Origin: Ornithinimicrobium murale
Lineage (GTDB): Bacteria > Actinomycetota > Actinomycetes > Actinomycetales > Dermatophilaceae
DNA length: 64,000 nucleotides
NCBI RefSeq assembly: GCF_003352835.1
Contig: NZ_QLVD01000002.1
Location: 22,184 to 86,183 of the forward strand
Direction: 5' to 3'
Both the position numbers and the translations under genes were made by a program. How positions within the stretch are numbered: position 1 is the first letter of the stretch; each line of letters starts with the position of its first letter. Of the stretch, positions 36,398 through 45,023 are shown piece after piece. The notes below the pieces were generated by a model. It saw only the letters and a list, made by a program, of their open reading frames with translations. It searched no databases and was not told the DNA's origin.

Positions 36398-37264
36398 ATG
36401 CGCCGTCTGCACCTGCGCCGTCTCGGAACTGCTGCCCTGCTCGTCCTGGCCCTGACCGGGTGCGGTGACCAGACCACCGGCAATCCCGCGCCGTCCGACC
36501 CTGCGCCGACGACCAGCTCCGACACGGCTCCGACCACCGCGGATGGCACCACGTCCGATACGCCCACCAGCGCTGAGGCCGAGGACACCCACGACACCGA
36601 CCCGGTGACCGATGCGGACCCGACTACCTCCGCACCCACCACCGAGGACCCGAGCCCGACGTCCGAGACGGCTGGACCCGCCCCCACCTCGACGGACCAG
36701 CCCCCTGCCACCCCGGCCTCCGGGGAGTGCACCGACGACTCGTTGAGCAGCGACATCCTGGGCTTCACCGGTGGCGTGCGCGTCGACTACTGCGATGACG
36801 GCTGGGCCTCCGCGGTCTATCCGGAGGCTCCCGGCGCCCCCGCTTTCATCGCCGAGACCTCCAACGGGCGCTGGTTCCACGCGGTGTCGATCGGCGACCC
36901 AGTGTGCGCGGAGGATCTGGCCGCCCGTGGGGCGCCCTCCTCGATCACGGATCTGCTCCCCGGCTGCGGTGCGGCACCTGGCCCGACGACCGCGCCGCCG
37001 ACACCGACCGGACCGGACGGGCCCTGCACCATCCAGACCGCGCTCTACGGCGCCACGGACGCCGAGCTGGTCGGAGTCTCCTGTGACGAGGCGACCGCCG
37101 AGTGGCAGGTCGCCGAGGCCAACACGGAGCCGTCGTGGAAGATCCCGGGGGTCACGCCCAGCGGCTGGGAGTGCTACGTCACGCCCTACGAGAAGACGTC
37201 CGCCGCGGCCGGCTCCTGCTACGGCCCCGACGGGTCGGCCTACTTCACGCTGTACGTCCCCTAA
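36398..37264 (+). CDS. Putative secreted lipoprotein
   Basis: A 288-residue exported protein. Residues 1-20 are a lipoprotein signal with basic start (MRRLHLRRLG) and lipobox LTGC. A Thr/Pro/Asp/Ser-rich stalk of about 90 residues follows, then a folded part with paired cysteines (ECTDDS, DYCDDG, PVCAEDL, PGCGAA, then PCTIQT, VSCDEAT, ECYVTP, SCYGPD), eight in all, which suggests four disulfides. Aromatic WY-containing turns resemble SH3-like or ricin-like β folds. GAGGGG precedes the ATG. Not recognised as a named family. Confidence 0.75.
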   Translation: MRRLHLRRLGTAALLVLALTGCGDQTTGNPAPSDPAPTTSSDTAPTTADGTTSDTPTSAEAEDTHDTDPVTDADPTTSAPTTEDPSPTSETAGPAPTSTDQPPATPASGECTDDSLSSDILGFTGGVRVDYCDDGWASAVYPEAPGAPAFIAETSNGRWFHAVSIGDPVCAEDLAARGAPSSITDLLPGCGAAPGPTTAPPTPTGPDGPCTIQTALYGATDAELVGVSCDEATAEWQVAEANTEPSWKIPGVTPSGWECYVTPYEKTSAAAGSCYGPDGSAYFTLYVP

Positions 37265-37270
37265 CCAATT

Positions 37271-37318
37271 TTTGGGGAGGTTTGGACCGCCTGCTGGGGG
37301 AGGTTTGGACCGCCTGCT
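37271..37318. repeat. Two tandem copies of the TTGGGGAGGTTTGGACCGC repeat
   Basis: The core GGGGAGGTTTGGACCGCCTG recurs with a 23-bp period (GGGGAGG at 37274 and 37297), starting seven bases after the lipoprotein stop. The same core, in reverse orientation and with one change (C for T), is found three times at 48554-48649. Confidence 0.8.
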
Positions 37319-37402
37319 CGTGTGTCATGCGGTTTCGGTGTGACGGTAGTCGGGCTCTGTCTGGCCCGAATTCTGCAGGACCGAGATCGCATGACCGTTC
37401 AG

Positions 37403-37460
37403 GTGGCGGCCGGTCGAACGGGGTGGCGGACGGTCGAACCGGGGCGGCGGCCGGTCGAAA
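37403..37460. repeat. Three tandem copies of a GGCGGnCGGTCGAA unit
   Basis: CGGTCGAA occurs at 37411, 37431 and 37452, each preceded by GGCGGC or GGCGGA, a period of 20-21 bp. Confidence 0.7.
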
Positions 37461-37581
37461 TGCTGAGCGGCTCGGGGTGGCCGCAACGGCTCGATCGTCG
37501 GGGTGTCATCACGGCCTAACGCTCTGCAGATAGCGCGGCACGGGCCAATAGGCTCTGCACGTAGCGTCATATGGCGCATCC

Positions 37582-37711
37582 AATGCAGAGCCCAACGCTA
37601 GGCCAGCACCCACTGCAGAGCACAACGCTGGACCAGCATCCACTGCAGAGCCGTAACGCTGGACCAGCACCCACTGCAGAGCCCAACGCTGGACCAGCCC
37701 CTAATGCATAG
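37582..37711. repeat. 30-bp tandem repeat, about 4.3 copies
   Basis: The unit starts TGCAGAGC (37584, 37614, 37644, 37675, and degenerate TGCATAGC at 37705) and continues with CAACGCTGGACCAGCACCCA, the period being 30, 30, 31 and 30 bp. Inverted copies of the 8-mer (GCTCTGCA) lie just before it at 37521 and 37552. Copies are directly abutting, with no spacers, so it is not a CRISPR array. Confidence 0.85.
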
Positions 37712-37824
37712 CACTCCCACAGCGGGGCCGAGATAGCGCCACATGGTGCGGCCGGTGGGTCCGTCTGCCGCGATCCGGGCCCCACCCGCATTGTGAGGGA
37801 GCTTCGGAACGCCTCCCCGCCCGG

Positions 37825-40461
37825 TCAGCGGGTGAGGGACCGCCGGCCGGCATCGGCCCGGCCGGTGTCGCGGGCCACCGTGATGCTGGCGCCCAGCACC
37901 GCGACCCCGCTGGCGTGGGCCACCACCGGATTGAGCCGGAGCAGCGTGACCTCGGGCAGGTCGTCGGCGAGGACCGACACGCGGGCCAGCAGGTCGTGCA
38001 GCGCCAACTGGTCCACCGGGTCGGTCCCGCGATAACCCGCCAGCAGCGGGGCGGCCCGGACCCCGGAGACCATGTCGGCCACGTCGGTGTCGGTCAGGGG
38101 CGGGAACCGGTGGGTGACGTCGCCGAGCAGATCCGCCGGGACCCCGGCGATCCCGAAGCCGACAACGGGCCCAAACAGCGGGTCCTCCGCCGAGGTGATC
38201 TCCACGACGACACCGGTGGGGGCCATGGACTGCACGGCGATGCCCTGCGCGCCGCGCGGCTCGAGCACGCGAGTCAGCCCCGTGTAGGCCTCGCGGACCG
38301 CCTCAGGCGAGTGCAGGTCGGTGCGGATCCAGTGGTGGAAGGTCCCGTGCCGCAGCGCCGGGTCGGTGGCCTTGACCACGGCGGGCAGACCCAGGTCCTG
38401 GGCCACCTGCGCGGCCTCCTCGGCGTCGGTGACCGAGATGCTCGGCCAGATCGGTATGCCGTAGGCGTCCAGGAGCGCGGCGGTCTCCTCATCGGTCATC
38501 ACCCGACCATCGCGCGCCTGCGCCAGCACGCTCTCGATCACGTCGTGCGCCCGCCGCCGGTTGATGCCGCCGGGGCGCACCCGCTCGCCACGGTCCCGGT
38601 TGCGCCACGCCGCATACTCGGTGGCCGAGGCCAGTGCCCGGACCGCGTCCTCGGGCATCGGGTAGGTGGGCAGCGAGCCGTCCGGCGCCACGCCCCGCAT
38701 GCCGAGGAAGGTTGCCACACACGGCTTGTCGCTCTCGGCGACCGCTGCCTCCACCGCTGACACCACGTCGGTGTCGGGCGTGATGATCGGCGGGATGAAG
38801 CACGCGATCAGGCTGTCCACGGCGGGATCGGCCAAGGCCTCCTCCAGTGCCTGCGTGAACTCCGGGACCGTCGCGGTGCTCGGCAGGGCGACCGGTCCGT
38901 GACCGATCGTCAGCTTCCACTCCACCGCGGCGTCGGCGGCGAGGGTGCTCAGGGCATCGGAGTTGGTCACGATGGCCACGGACCGGCCCCGCGGCAGCGG
39001 CTGGTGCACCACGAGCTGGGCAACGTCGAAGAGCTGGTGAGTGTTCTCCACCCGGATCACACCGCTCTGCCGGAGCATCTCCGCGAAAGCCTCGGGCCGC
39101 TCCCGGGTGGCCCGGACCGTGTGTCCCGGCACCGTGTGGTGACCGGCACCGCTCTTGACCACGATCACCGGCTTGACGGCCGAGAGCTGCCGGGAGATGC
39201 GGGTGAACTTGCGCGGGTTGCCCATCGACTCCAGATAGAGACCGACGGCGGCGGTGGCCTCGTCGTCGATCCAGTACTGCATGAGGTCGTTGCCGGAGAT
39301 GTCGACTCGGTTGCCGGCGGAGGCGAAGGTGGAGATCCCCAGACCGCGTCGCTCGGCGGAGGCCAGGACCGAGATGGCCAGTGCACCGGACTGGGCAAAC
39401 AGCCCCAGGGCTCCCATCGTCGGCATGGCCGGTGATAGGGAGGCGTTGAGGCTGAAGCCGAGGCCGGTGTTGATCAGCCCGAAGGAGTTGGGGCCCAGCA
39501 CCCGCAGGCCGTGCACGCGGGCCGTGGCCAGCAGCTGCCGCTGCAGACGCGCGCCCTCCTCCCCCGCCTCCGCGAACCCGCTGCTCACCACCACCACTGC
39601 GGTGACGCCCGCAAAGGCGCACTCCCGCACGATGCCGGGCACCTCGGCGGCCGGCACCGCGATGACCGCCAGGTCGATCGAGGCACCGATCTCGGAGACC
39701 CGCGACCACGCCCGGCGCCCGGCGACCTCCTCCGCGGAGTTGTTCACCACGAACAGGTCACCGGCGAACCCGCTCTCGTGGATGTGTCTGACCAGGGCCC
39801 CACCCACCGAACCACCGCGACGGCTCGCCCCGATCACGACGACGGACGAAGGATGCAGGACCCTCCGCATACTGACCGACTCCGAGCGGTGCTCGCGGGC
39901 GAGGGCGACCGCCCGCGAGGCCTCCGTCGGCTCGATCTCGAAGCTGACCGCGATCACCCCGTCGTCGAACTCGTGGGTCACCTCGTAGCCGGCGTCCTGG
40001 AAGACGTTGATCATCTTGCGGTTCTGCGGGAGGACGTCCGCGGTGAACAGGCGCACCCCCGTCTCCCGGCCGATCGCCGCCAGGTGCTCCAGCAGCACCG
40101 ATCCGATGCCCCGGCCCTGGTGCTTGTCGGCGACGTTGAAGGCGATCTCCGCGGAGGTCCAGTCGGTCTCCGCGAAGCGGTCATAGCGACCGATGCCGGC
40201 GATCTCGTCGCCGATGACCATGACGAGCGCGACCCGCTTGTCGTAGTCGACGTGCACGAACCGGTGCACGTCGCGGTCGGACAGCCGCCGGATCGGCGCG
40301 AAGAACCGGAGGTAGATCGACTCCTCGGACTGCTGGGCGTGGAACTGGTGGATCAGCTCGGCGTCGTCGGGGCGGATGGGACGGACGTGCGCCACCGAGC
40401 CGTCGGTCAGGACGACGTCGGCCTCCCACTCGCGCGGGTAGCCCGGGGGAACGTCGCTCAT
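37825..40461 (-). CDS. GNAT acetyltransferase fused to ADP-forming acyl-CoA synthetase-like protein
   Basis: An 878-residue fusion. Residues 1-175 are a GNAT domain (acetyl-CoA motif HQGRGIGSVLLEHLA); about 195-330 a CoA-binding Rossmann domain (VVVIGASRRGGSVGGALVRHI); about 345-640 succinyl-CoA-synthetase-like domains (GLFAQSGALAISVLA, VIVVKSGAGHH); and about 660-870 an ATP-grasp domain (AVVKATDPALRHG). This is the Pat-type protein lysine acetyltransferase architecture with the GNAT at the N-terminus, opposite to E. coli PatZ. It probably acetylates enzymes such as acetyl-CoA synthetase. Whether the synthetase half is active is uncertain. Confidence 0.9.
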   Translation of the reverse strand: MSDVPPGYPREWEADVVLTDGSVAHVRPIRPDDAELIHQFHAQQSEESIYLRFFAPIRRLSDRDVHRFVHVDYDKRVALVMVIGDEIAGIGRYDRFAETDWTSAEIAFNVADKHQGRGIGSVLLEHLAAIGRETGVRLFTADVLPQNRKMINVFQDAGYEVTHEFDDGVIAVSFEIEPTEASRAVALAREHRSESVSMRRVLHPSSVVVIGASRRGGSVGGALVRHIHESGFAGDLFVVNNSAEEVAGRRAWSRVSEIGASIDLAVIAVPAAEVPGIVRECAFAGVTAVVVVSSGFAEAGEEGARLQRQLLATARVHGLRVLGPNSFGLINTGLGFSLNASLSPAMPTMGALGLFAQSGALAISVLASAERRGLGISTFASAGNRVDISGNDLMQYWIDDEATAAVGLYLESMGNPRKFTRISRQLSAVKPVIVVKSGAGHHTVPGHTVRATRERPEAFAEMLRQSGVIRVENTHQLFDVAQLVVHQPLPRGRSVAIVTNSDALSTLAADAAVEWKLTIGHGPVALPSTATVPEFTQALEEALADPAVDSLIACFIPPIITPDTDVVSAVEAAVAESDKPCVATFLGMRGVAPDGSLPTYPMPEDAVRALASATEYAAWRNRDRGERVRPGGINRRRAHDVIESVLAQARDGRVMTDEETAALLDAYGIPIWPSISVTDAEEAAQVAQDLGLPAVVKATDPALRHGTFHHWIRTDLHSPEAVREAYTGLTRVLEPRGAQGIAVQSMAPTGVVVEITSAEDPLFGPVVGFGIAGVPADLLGDVTHRFPPLTDTDVADMVSGVRAAPLLAGYRGTDPVDQLALHDLLARVSVLADDLPEVTLLRLNPVVAHASGVAVLGASITVARDTGRADAGRRSLTR

Positions 40462-40570
40462 GTGTCCCAGCATGCCCGATCCGGGACCTGCCCTGCGCGG
40501 GGAGTGGCCGTATGCCGTGTGGCGGGGTTGCCGGGAGCCGGCCCGTCGGCGCGGGGCTGGCTGGGCGAGG

Positions 40571-42001
40571 TCAGTCGTGGAGCGGGACGACCTCCCAGGT
40601 CAGGCCACGGTCCTCCGAGCGCCAGTAGCCGAGGTCCGCGGAAGCCTGGTCGTCCGTGGGATAGGCGATGAGGTCGCCGAACATCGTCAGCTCGAGCCGC
40701 TCGGGCGCGGCATCTGCGTCGGGCAGGAAGGCCTCGTCGCTCCACGTCTGGCCACCGTCGGTCGTCACGGTGTAGTTGCCCTCCCCGATCAGGAGCAGGT
40801 GACCGCTCTCGACGGAGGCGAGCTGCGGGGGCTGCTCCCCGAGGACGAAGGAGGGGACGGTGATGTTGGCCGGCTCCCAGGTGCGTCCGCTGTTCGGTGA
40901 GAAGCGGAGCGAGAGTCCGCGGTCGTCGTCGCACAGCGCAGACAGGCCGGTGTTCCAGCCAACGCCTCCCGCACCGGGTCCTCCCGCGGCGGTCACGGCC
41001 ACCGGCCCGGCACCGCACTCCTCCAGCGTGGCCGTGGACTCCAGCACGCCCTCCTGGAGGCGCAGGACGGTCACCCCTGCACCATCGCCGGGGGTGGCCA
41101 GGACGTAGCGCACGTCACCGGAGTCCAGCAGCCACGCCCGCACGACCGGCCCCAGCTCCTGGGCAACGTCGTCGGTCCACGTGGTGTCGGTGGGGTCGGT
41201 GAGCACCGCCGACCCGCTGGGCAGGTCACAGGGACCGGTGGCGCACTCCTGGTAGGTCCACGTCGTCGCCAGCAGCTGGTCGCCCTGCACCGAGAGGTCT
41301 GCGACGTAGTCGGCACCGGTGTCCACGACGCTCCAGGTCCGCCCCCCGTCGGTCGTCGTCCACAGCGGGGCCTTGTCGCCCCAGACCCACCCCCGGCCGT
41401 GGTCGGTGAACAGGACCCGGTGGACCATGCCCAGCTCCTCCAGGTCCGCGCGCGGCGCCCAGGTGCCGCCGCCGTCGGGCGAGTCCGCGAGCACCGAGCA
41501 CCACCCGCTGGTCTCGCAGGGGTGCATCACCACCGCATACCGCATGCCGCTGTCCGTGCCGGGCTCCGAATCGGCCGTGGTGATGTCGGCGAACCGCCCG
41601 TCCGCCGGGAGGGCACCGTCGGGCTGCCCGGTCGTGACGACCGGGTCGGGGACCGACTCGCCGGTGGGGTCCTCGGCCGTGGGCGACGGCAGGCCCTGAT
41701 CGTCCGCCGAGGAGGGGCCGACCGGCTCGCTGGCGCTCGGCCCCGGGCCGGCCACGTCCGGGTCGTCCGCAGTGGGCAGCAGGCTGGGGCCCACGACGAG
41801 CGCGAGCGCCGCCGCGGAGGCCACCAGGGCGCCGGTCCAGGCCCCTCGACGACCCGACCGGGCCCGCCGGCGCTCGTCCCGGATCCGCTGCCAGGTGACC
41901 TCGTCGGCCGGTTCGTCGCTGACCTGGACACGGTGAGCGGCGAAGAACTCCTCGACCGGGTCCCGCTGTCTCCCACCGTGGCCGGGCTGCTCCCTGGTCA
42001 T
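40571..42001 (-). CDS. Membrane-anchored BNR/sialidase-like repeat protein, partner of the ECF sigma factor
   Basis: A 476-residue protein: about 50 cytosolic residues with a charged RIRDERRRARSGRR end, one membrane helix (residues about 54-76), a Ser/Pro/Asp linker, and a secreted β-propeller of BNR/Asp-box repeats (SPDGGGTWAP, TTDGGRTWSV, SPNSGRTWEP, TTDGGQTWSD, SEDRGLTWEV). Its ATG overlaps the sigma-factor stop by 4 nt. The topology, a short inner tail and an outer sensor, is that of an anti-sigma factor, but the usual ZAS motif is not visible, so the anti-sigma role is an inference from coupling alone. Confidence 0.78.
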   Translation of the reverse strand: MTREQPGHGGRQRDPVEEFFAAHRVQVSDEPADEVTWQRIRDERRRARSGRRGAWTGALVASAAALALVVGPSLLPTADDPDVAGPGPSASEPVGPSSADDQGLPSPTAEDPTGESVPDPVVTTGQPDGALPADGRFADITTADSEPGTDSGMRYAVVMHPCETSGWCSVLADSPDGGGTWAPRADLEELGMVHRVLFTDHGRGWVWGDKAPLWTTTDGGRTWSVVDTGADYVADLSVQGDQLLATTWTYQECATGPCDLPSGSAVLTDPTDTTWTDDVAQELGPVVRAWLLDSGDVRYVLATPGDGAGVTVLRLQEGVLESTATLEECGAGPVAVTAAGGPGAGGVGWNTGLSALCDDDRGLSLRFSPNSGRTWEPANITVPSFVLGEQPPQLASVESGHLLLIGEGNYTVTTDGGQTWSDEAFLPDADAAPERLELTMFGDLIAYPTDDQASADLGYWRSEDRGLTWEVVPLHD

Positions 42002-42501
42002 CGTGCCTCCTCCAGCGTGCTCGCAAGACGGGACCGTGCGTCATACAGGTCCCGTTTGACGGCCCCCTCGGACCGGCCCACCTGACGGGCCACCTCGGCC
42101 ACCGACAGATCGGCGAAATAGAACAGCAGCACCGGCAGCCGCAACCGGTCCGGGAGCGCCTCCACGGCGGCGCGCACGCTGAGCAGCTCCGCCTGGTCCG
42201 GCCCGGGCTCGGCCTCCTCCGGGCGCACTCTGCCGCCCTGGAACCGTTCGTAGGCGTTGGCTTCCCGCCCCCGCTTGCGCCAGTGGTCACGCACCAGGTT
42301 GGCGACCGTCGCGAACAGCCACGGGCGCGGGTCGTCGACGCGCTGCCAGTGGCCCAGCAGCCGCGTGAACGCCTCGGTGGCCAGGTCGTGCCCCAGGTCC
42401 CGGTCACCGACGAGGTGCGCGGCCCACCCGGCCAGCTGGCCGTAGTGCGCCACGAAGACCTCGTGGACTGCTGCTTCGGCCGGGTCCGCGCTCCGTTGCA
42501 C
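41998..42501 (-). CDS. ECF RNA polymerase sigma factor
   Basis: A 167-residue sigma-70 family factor with region 2 (DLGHDLATEAFTRLLGHWQRVDDPRPWLFATVANLVRDHWRKRGRE) and region 4 (LPDRLRLPVLLFYFADLSVAEVARQVGRSEGAVKRDLYDARSRL). I take the GTG at 42501, which has AGGAGG at the right distance, over the ATG at 42543, which has no such site. It is co-translated with the BNR membrane protein and divergent from a nitroreductase gene. Genes of the SigE-family ECF type without a ZAS anti-sigma are common in actinobacteria. Confidence 0.9.
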   Translation of the reverse strand: MQRSADPAEAAVHEVFVAHYGQLAGWAAHLVGDRDLGHDLATEAFTRLLGHWQRVDDPRPWLFATVANLVRDHWRKRGREANAYERFQGGRVRPEEAEPGPDQAELLSVRAAVEALPDRLRLPVLLFYFADLSVAEVARQVGRSEGAVKRDLYDARSRLASTLEEAR

Positions 42502-42595
42502 GAGGCCTCCTGTCGTCCGGACGGACGTGACGACTGCTGTCATGCCGAGTATGACGCCGCAGGCCGCTGTCCGGTTGGAGCCCGGCTCTGTTTGC

Positions 42596-43222
42596 ATGGA
42601 CCCCATGGAGTTTTCCCAGGTGGTCCGGACCCGGCGGATGATCCGCAACTACGACCCGGCGCGTCCGGTGCCCGAGGAGATGCTGGCCAGGGTCCTGGGC
42701 AACGCGGTGCGGGCACCGAGCGCCGGGTTCTCCCAGGGATGGGACTTCGTGGTGCTCCGCACGGAGGGCGAGCGCGCCGCCTTCTGGGAGGCGAGCACCA
42801 CCCCGGGGAGGGAGCCGGACAACTGGCTCCTCGGCATACAGCGGGCGCCGTGCCTGATCGTCTGCTGCTCGAGCCCCGACGCCTACCTGGACCGCTATGC
42901 CCAGCCGGACAAGGGCTGGACCGACCGGGACGCCGCGCGGTGGCCGGTGCCGTACTGGGATGTCGACACCGGCATGGCCGCTCTGCTCATGCTGTTGACC
43001 GCCGTCGACGAGGAGCTGGGCGGCCTGTTCTTCGGGGTGCCGGTCGAGGCGCTGGACACCGTGCGTGCGGCGTTGGCGATCCCGACCGACCGCAACCTGG
43101 TGGGCGTGGTCTCCCTCGGCTATCCCGCGCCGGACCGCAAGAGCCCGAGCCTCCGGCGCGGACGGCGGCAGGTCGGGCAGGTCGCCCACGCCGGGAGGTT
43201 CGGGACTCCGCTGGCCCTCTGA
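42596..43222 (+). CDS. Nitroreductase-family flavoprotein
   Basis: A 208-residue FMN oxidoreductase. The N-terminal VVRTRRMIRNYDPARPVPEEMLARVL and the APSAGFSQGWDFVVL segment are the FMN-binding signature, and GLFFGVP and VGVVSLGYPAPDRKS near the end complete the fold. The ATG at 42596 or the ATG at 42605 could start translation. It is divergent from the ECF sigma gene, with 94 bp between starts, so it may belong to the same regulon. Physiological substrate unknown; such enzymes reduce quinones, nitro compounds or coenzyme analogues. Confidence 0.88.
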   Translation: MDPMEFSQVVRTRRMIRNYDPARPVPEEMLARVLGNAVRAPSAGFSQGWDFVVLRTEGERAAFWEASTTPGREPDNWLLGIQRAPCLIVCCSSPDAYLDRYAQPDKGWTDRDAARWPVPYWDVDTGMAALLMLLTAVDEELGGLFFGVPVEALDTVRAALAIPTDRNLVGVVSLGYPAPDRKSPSLRRGRRQVGQVAHAGRFGTPLAL

Positions 43223-43232
43223 CGACCCCGGC

Positions 43233-44975
43233 TCAGCCGTCCCGCAGGTCCGAGACTGTCGTGAACGTGTAGCCCTGGGACCGTAGGGTGCGCACGATCT
43301 CCGGCAGCGCGCTGCCGGTCTGGTAGCCACCCAGGTGGGCCAGGACGATCGTGCCCGCCGATGGCGCCGGAACCGTTGTGCGACTGATGATCTGGGCCCG
43401 GGTGGTGTCCGGGTGCCAGTCGATCGTGTCGCGGGACCACATCACGGTCTTGGTGTAGCCCACGTCCGCCAGCCAGCCGCGCACGGTGGAGTTGTGCGAC
43501 CCGAACGGCGGCCGCCAGTAGGGGTTGGTCGGCATCCCACTCAGCTTCTCGAGCACGGTCTCGGCGTCGGTCAGCTCGTGCTGCACGAAGGACCTGGTCA
43601 TCGCCACCTGGCAGGGCGCCGCCGACGGGGACCCGCCACCGCCGTTGACCAGGTCGCAGTGGTGCACGGTGTGGTTGCCCAGCTCGAACAGCTCGGGGTG
43701 CGCAGCGATCTTGGCCATGATCGGCCTGCCCTCCGTGCTGTTGGCCATGATGCTGGTCGGGAAGAACGTCGTGCACACCTGATGGGCGACCAGGAAGTCG
43801 ACGATGTCGCCCGCGCCCGTCAGCCGACCGCCCATGTCGAGGGTGAAGGCGATCTGCCGGGTCGCCCCGGGCACACTGGTGATCGTCTCCTGGCTGCCGG
43901 TGGACGGCCGCGTCCCGGACCAGCAGACGCCGAGCCGTCGCTGCACCTCCCGCGGGATCTCGTTGCTCTGCGCGGCACGACCGCCCAGGACGTATGCCGT
44001 GTTCGGGCTCAGTCGGGTCAGCTCGCTTCGCGTCCCGTTGGGCAGGGCGCTGCCGGTGGTGAGCAGGATCGGGCCACGGGTGTGCCGCACCGCTGCCCCG
44101 GCGGACAGCGCGTCCGGCCAGCTCCGTCCGGTCGCCAGCAGCACCGCCGGCCGGTCAGTGCCGAAGACCCGCTGCGAGATGGCCAGCGCGGTGGCGAAGC
44201 GGTTCTCACCGGAGACCCGCTCGACCGTGGCGATCTGCGCCGCCTGGCTGGCCACCGCACTCGAGATCGCGCCGGTGCCGCCGAGCAGCATGATCCGGTC
44301 CGGGGCGAGCCGCTCCAGCTCGTTCCGGGTGGCCTCGTTGAGCTGGTCCCGGGAGGTGAGCAGCATGGGCGCGCCCTGGATCCCGGCCGCCGCTCCCCCG
44401 GCCAGCGCGTCGGGGAAGGCCGCACCGGTGGCGAGGTAGGCGATGTCGGCCCCGCCGGGGAAGGCGTGGGCGGACACTGCGGCCGCCGTGTCATAGCGCG
44501 ATGGCCCGGCGAGCCGGCGGGCCGTCCCGACGGTCAGTCCGTCGAGCTTCGAGCGAACCGGCGAGGAGATGACGTCCAGACCGCCGACCACGACGATCTC
44601 CTGGGGCCGGAGCCGCACCAGCTCGGCGCGGGTGGCGGCCGGGATCGAGTCCCGGGTGACGAACAGGACCGGTCCGCCGAGCTCGTCGGCGGCGGGCCCC
44701 GCGGCCAGCCCGTCCGGGAAGTTGAGACCGGTCGCGACGACCGCCACGGGGACACCGGGGGCAAAGAACTCCCGGCTGACGGCGGCTGCTGTCTCGTAGC
44801 GGTCCGCCCCGGCCAGCCGTTCGACCGAGAAGGCCAGGTCACCAGCGCTCGGTGAACTGTCCCGGGTCGTCTCGCCAACCGTCGATGAGCCTGCAGTTGC
44901 CCCCTGGGCGAGGCTGCAGGCCAGCACGAGCACCATCGCGACCGCGCCGGTCGCCAGTGAACGCAAGGTCTTCAT
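43233..44975 (-). CDS. Secreted cell-wall-binding (CWB2) polysaccharide deacetylase
   Basis: A 580-residue exported enzyme. After a signal peptide (residues 1-28) come three cell-wall-binding-2 repeats (about 45-345: VERLAGADRYETAAAVS, RRLAGPSRYDTAAAVS, VERVSGENRFATALAIS), then a NodB-type deacetylase (about 365-578). Its motifs are IAFTLDMGG, NHTVHHCD, YWRPPFGSHN and TIVLAHLGG. The usual TFDDG reads TLDMG, so the second Asp, a metal ligand, is Met. It should sit on the wall and deacetylate peptidoglycan or another glycan. The 3' end is 10 bp from the convergent nitroreductase stop. Confidence 0.9.
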   Translation of the reverse strand: MKTLRSLATGAVAMVLVLACSLAQGATAGSSTVGETTRDSSPSAGDLAFSVERLAGADRYETAAAVSREFFAPGVPVAVVATGLNFPDGLAAGPAADELGGPVLFVTRDSIPAATRAELVRLRPQEIVVVGGLDVISSPVRSKLDGLTVGTARRLAGPSRYDTAAAVSAHAFPGGADIAYLATGAAFPDALAGGAAAGIQGAPMLLTSRDQLNEATRNELERLAPDRIMLLGGTGAISSAVASQAAQIATVERVSGENRFATALAISQRVFGTDRPAVLLATGRSWPDALSAGAAVRHTRGPILLTTGSALPNGTRSELTRLSPNTAYVLGGRAAQSNEIPREVQRRLGVCWSGTRPSTGSQETITSVPGATRQIAFTLDMGGRLTGAGDIVDFLVAHQVCTTFFPTSIMANSTEGRPIMAKIAAHPELFELGNHTVHHCDLVNGGGGSPSAAPCQVAMTRSFVQHELTDAETVLEKLSGMPTNPYWRPPFGSHNSTVRGWLADVGYTKTVMWSRDTIDWHPDTTRAQIISRTTVPAPSAGTIVLAHLGGYQTGSALPEIVRTLRSQGYTFTTVSDLRDG

Positions 44976-45023
44976 GTCTGTATGACGCCGCGGCCCCACT
45001 CCCGGTTGGTGGCCGGTGTCGGT

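Larger units (their letters stand above)
37265..37824. other. 560-bp non-coding gap with three sorts of tandem repeat
   Basis: No gene with a credible ribosome site is present between the lipoprotein and the GNAT/CoA-ligase gene. The gap holds two copies of a 23-bp unit (from 37274), three copies of a 20-21-bp unit (37403-37460) and a 30-bp minisatellite (37582-37711). Short frames read through the repeats on both strands are repetitive and not protein-like. Confidence 0.7.

Noticed and set aside
37582..37711. CRISPR array
   Set aside because: Units abut directly with no unique spacers and no cas genes are near.
37567..37791. A 74-codon frame on the minus strand with Cys/Gly/Trp repeats
   Set aside because: It is the 30-bp minisatellite read as protein; there is no ribosome site and the repeat period explains the pattern.
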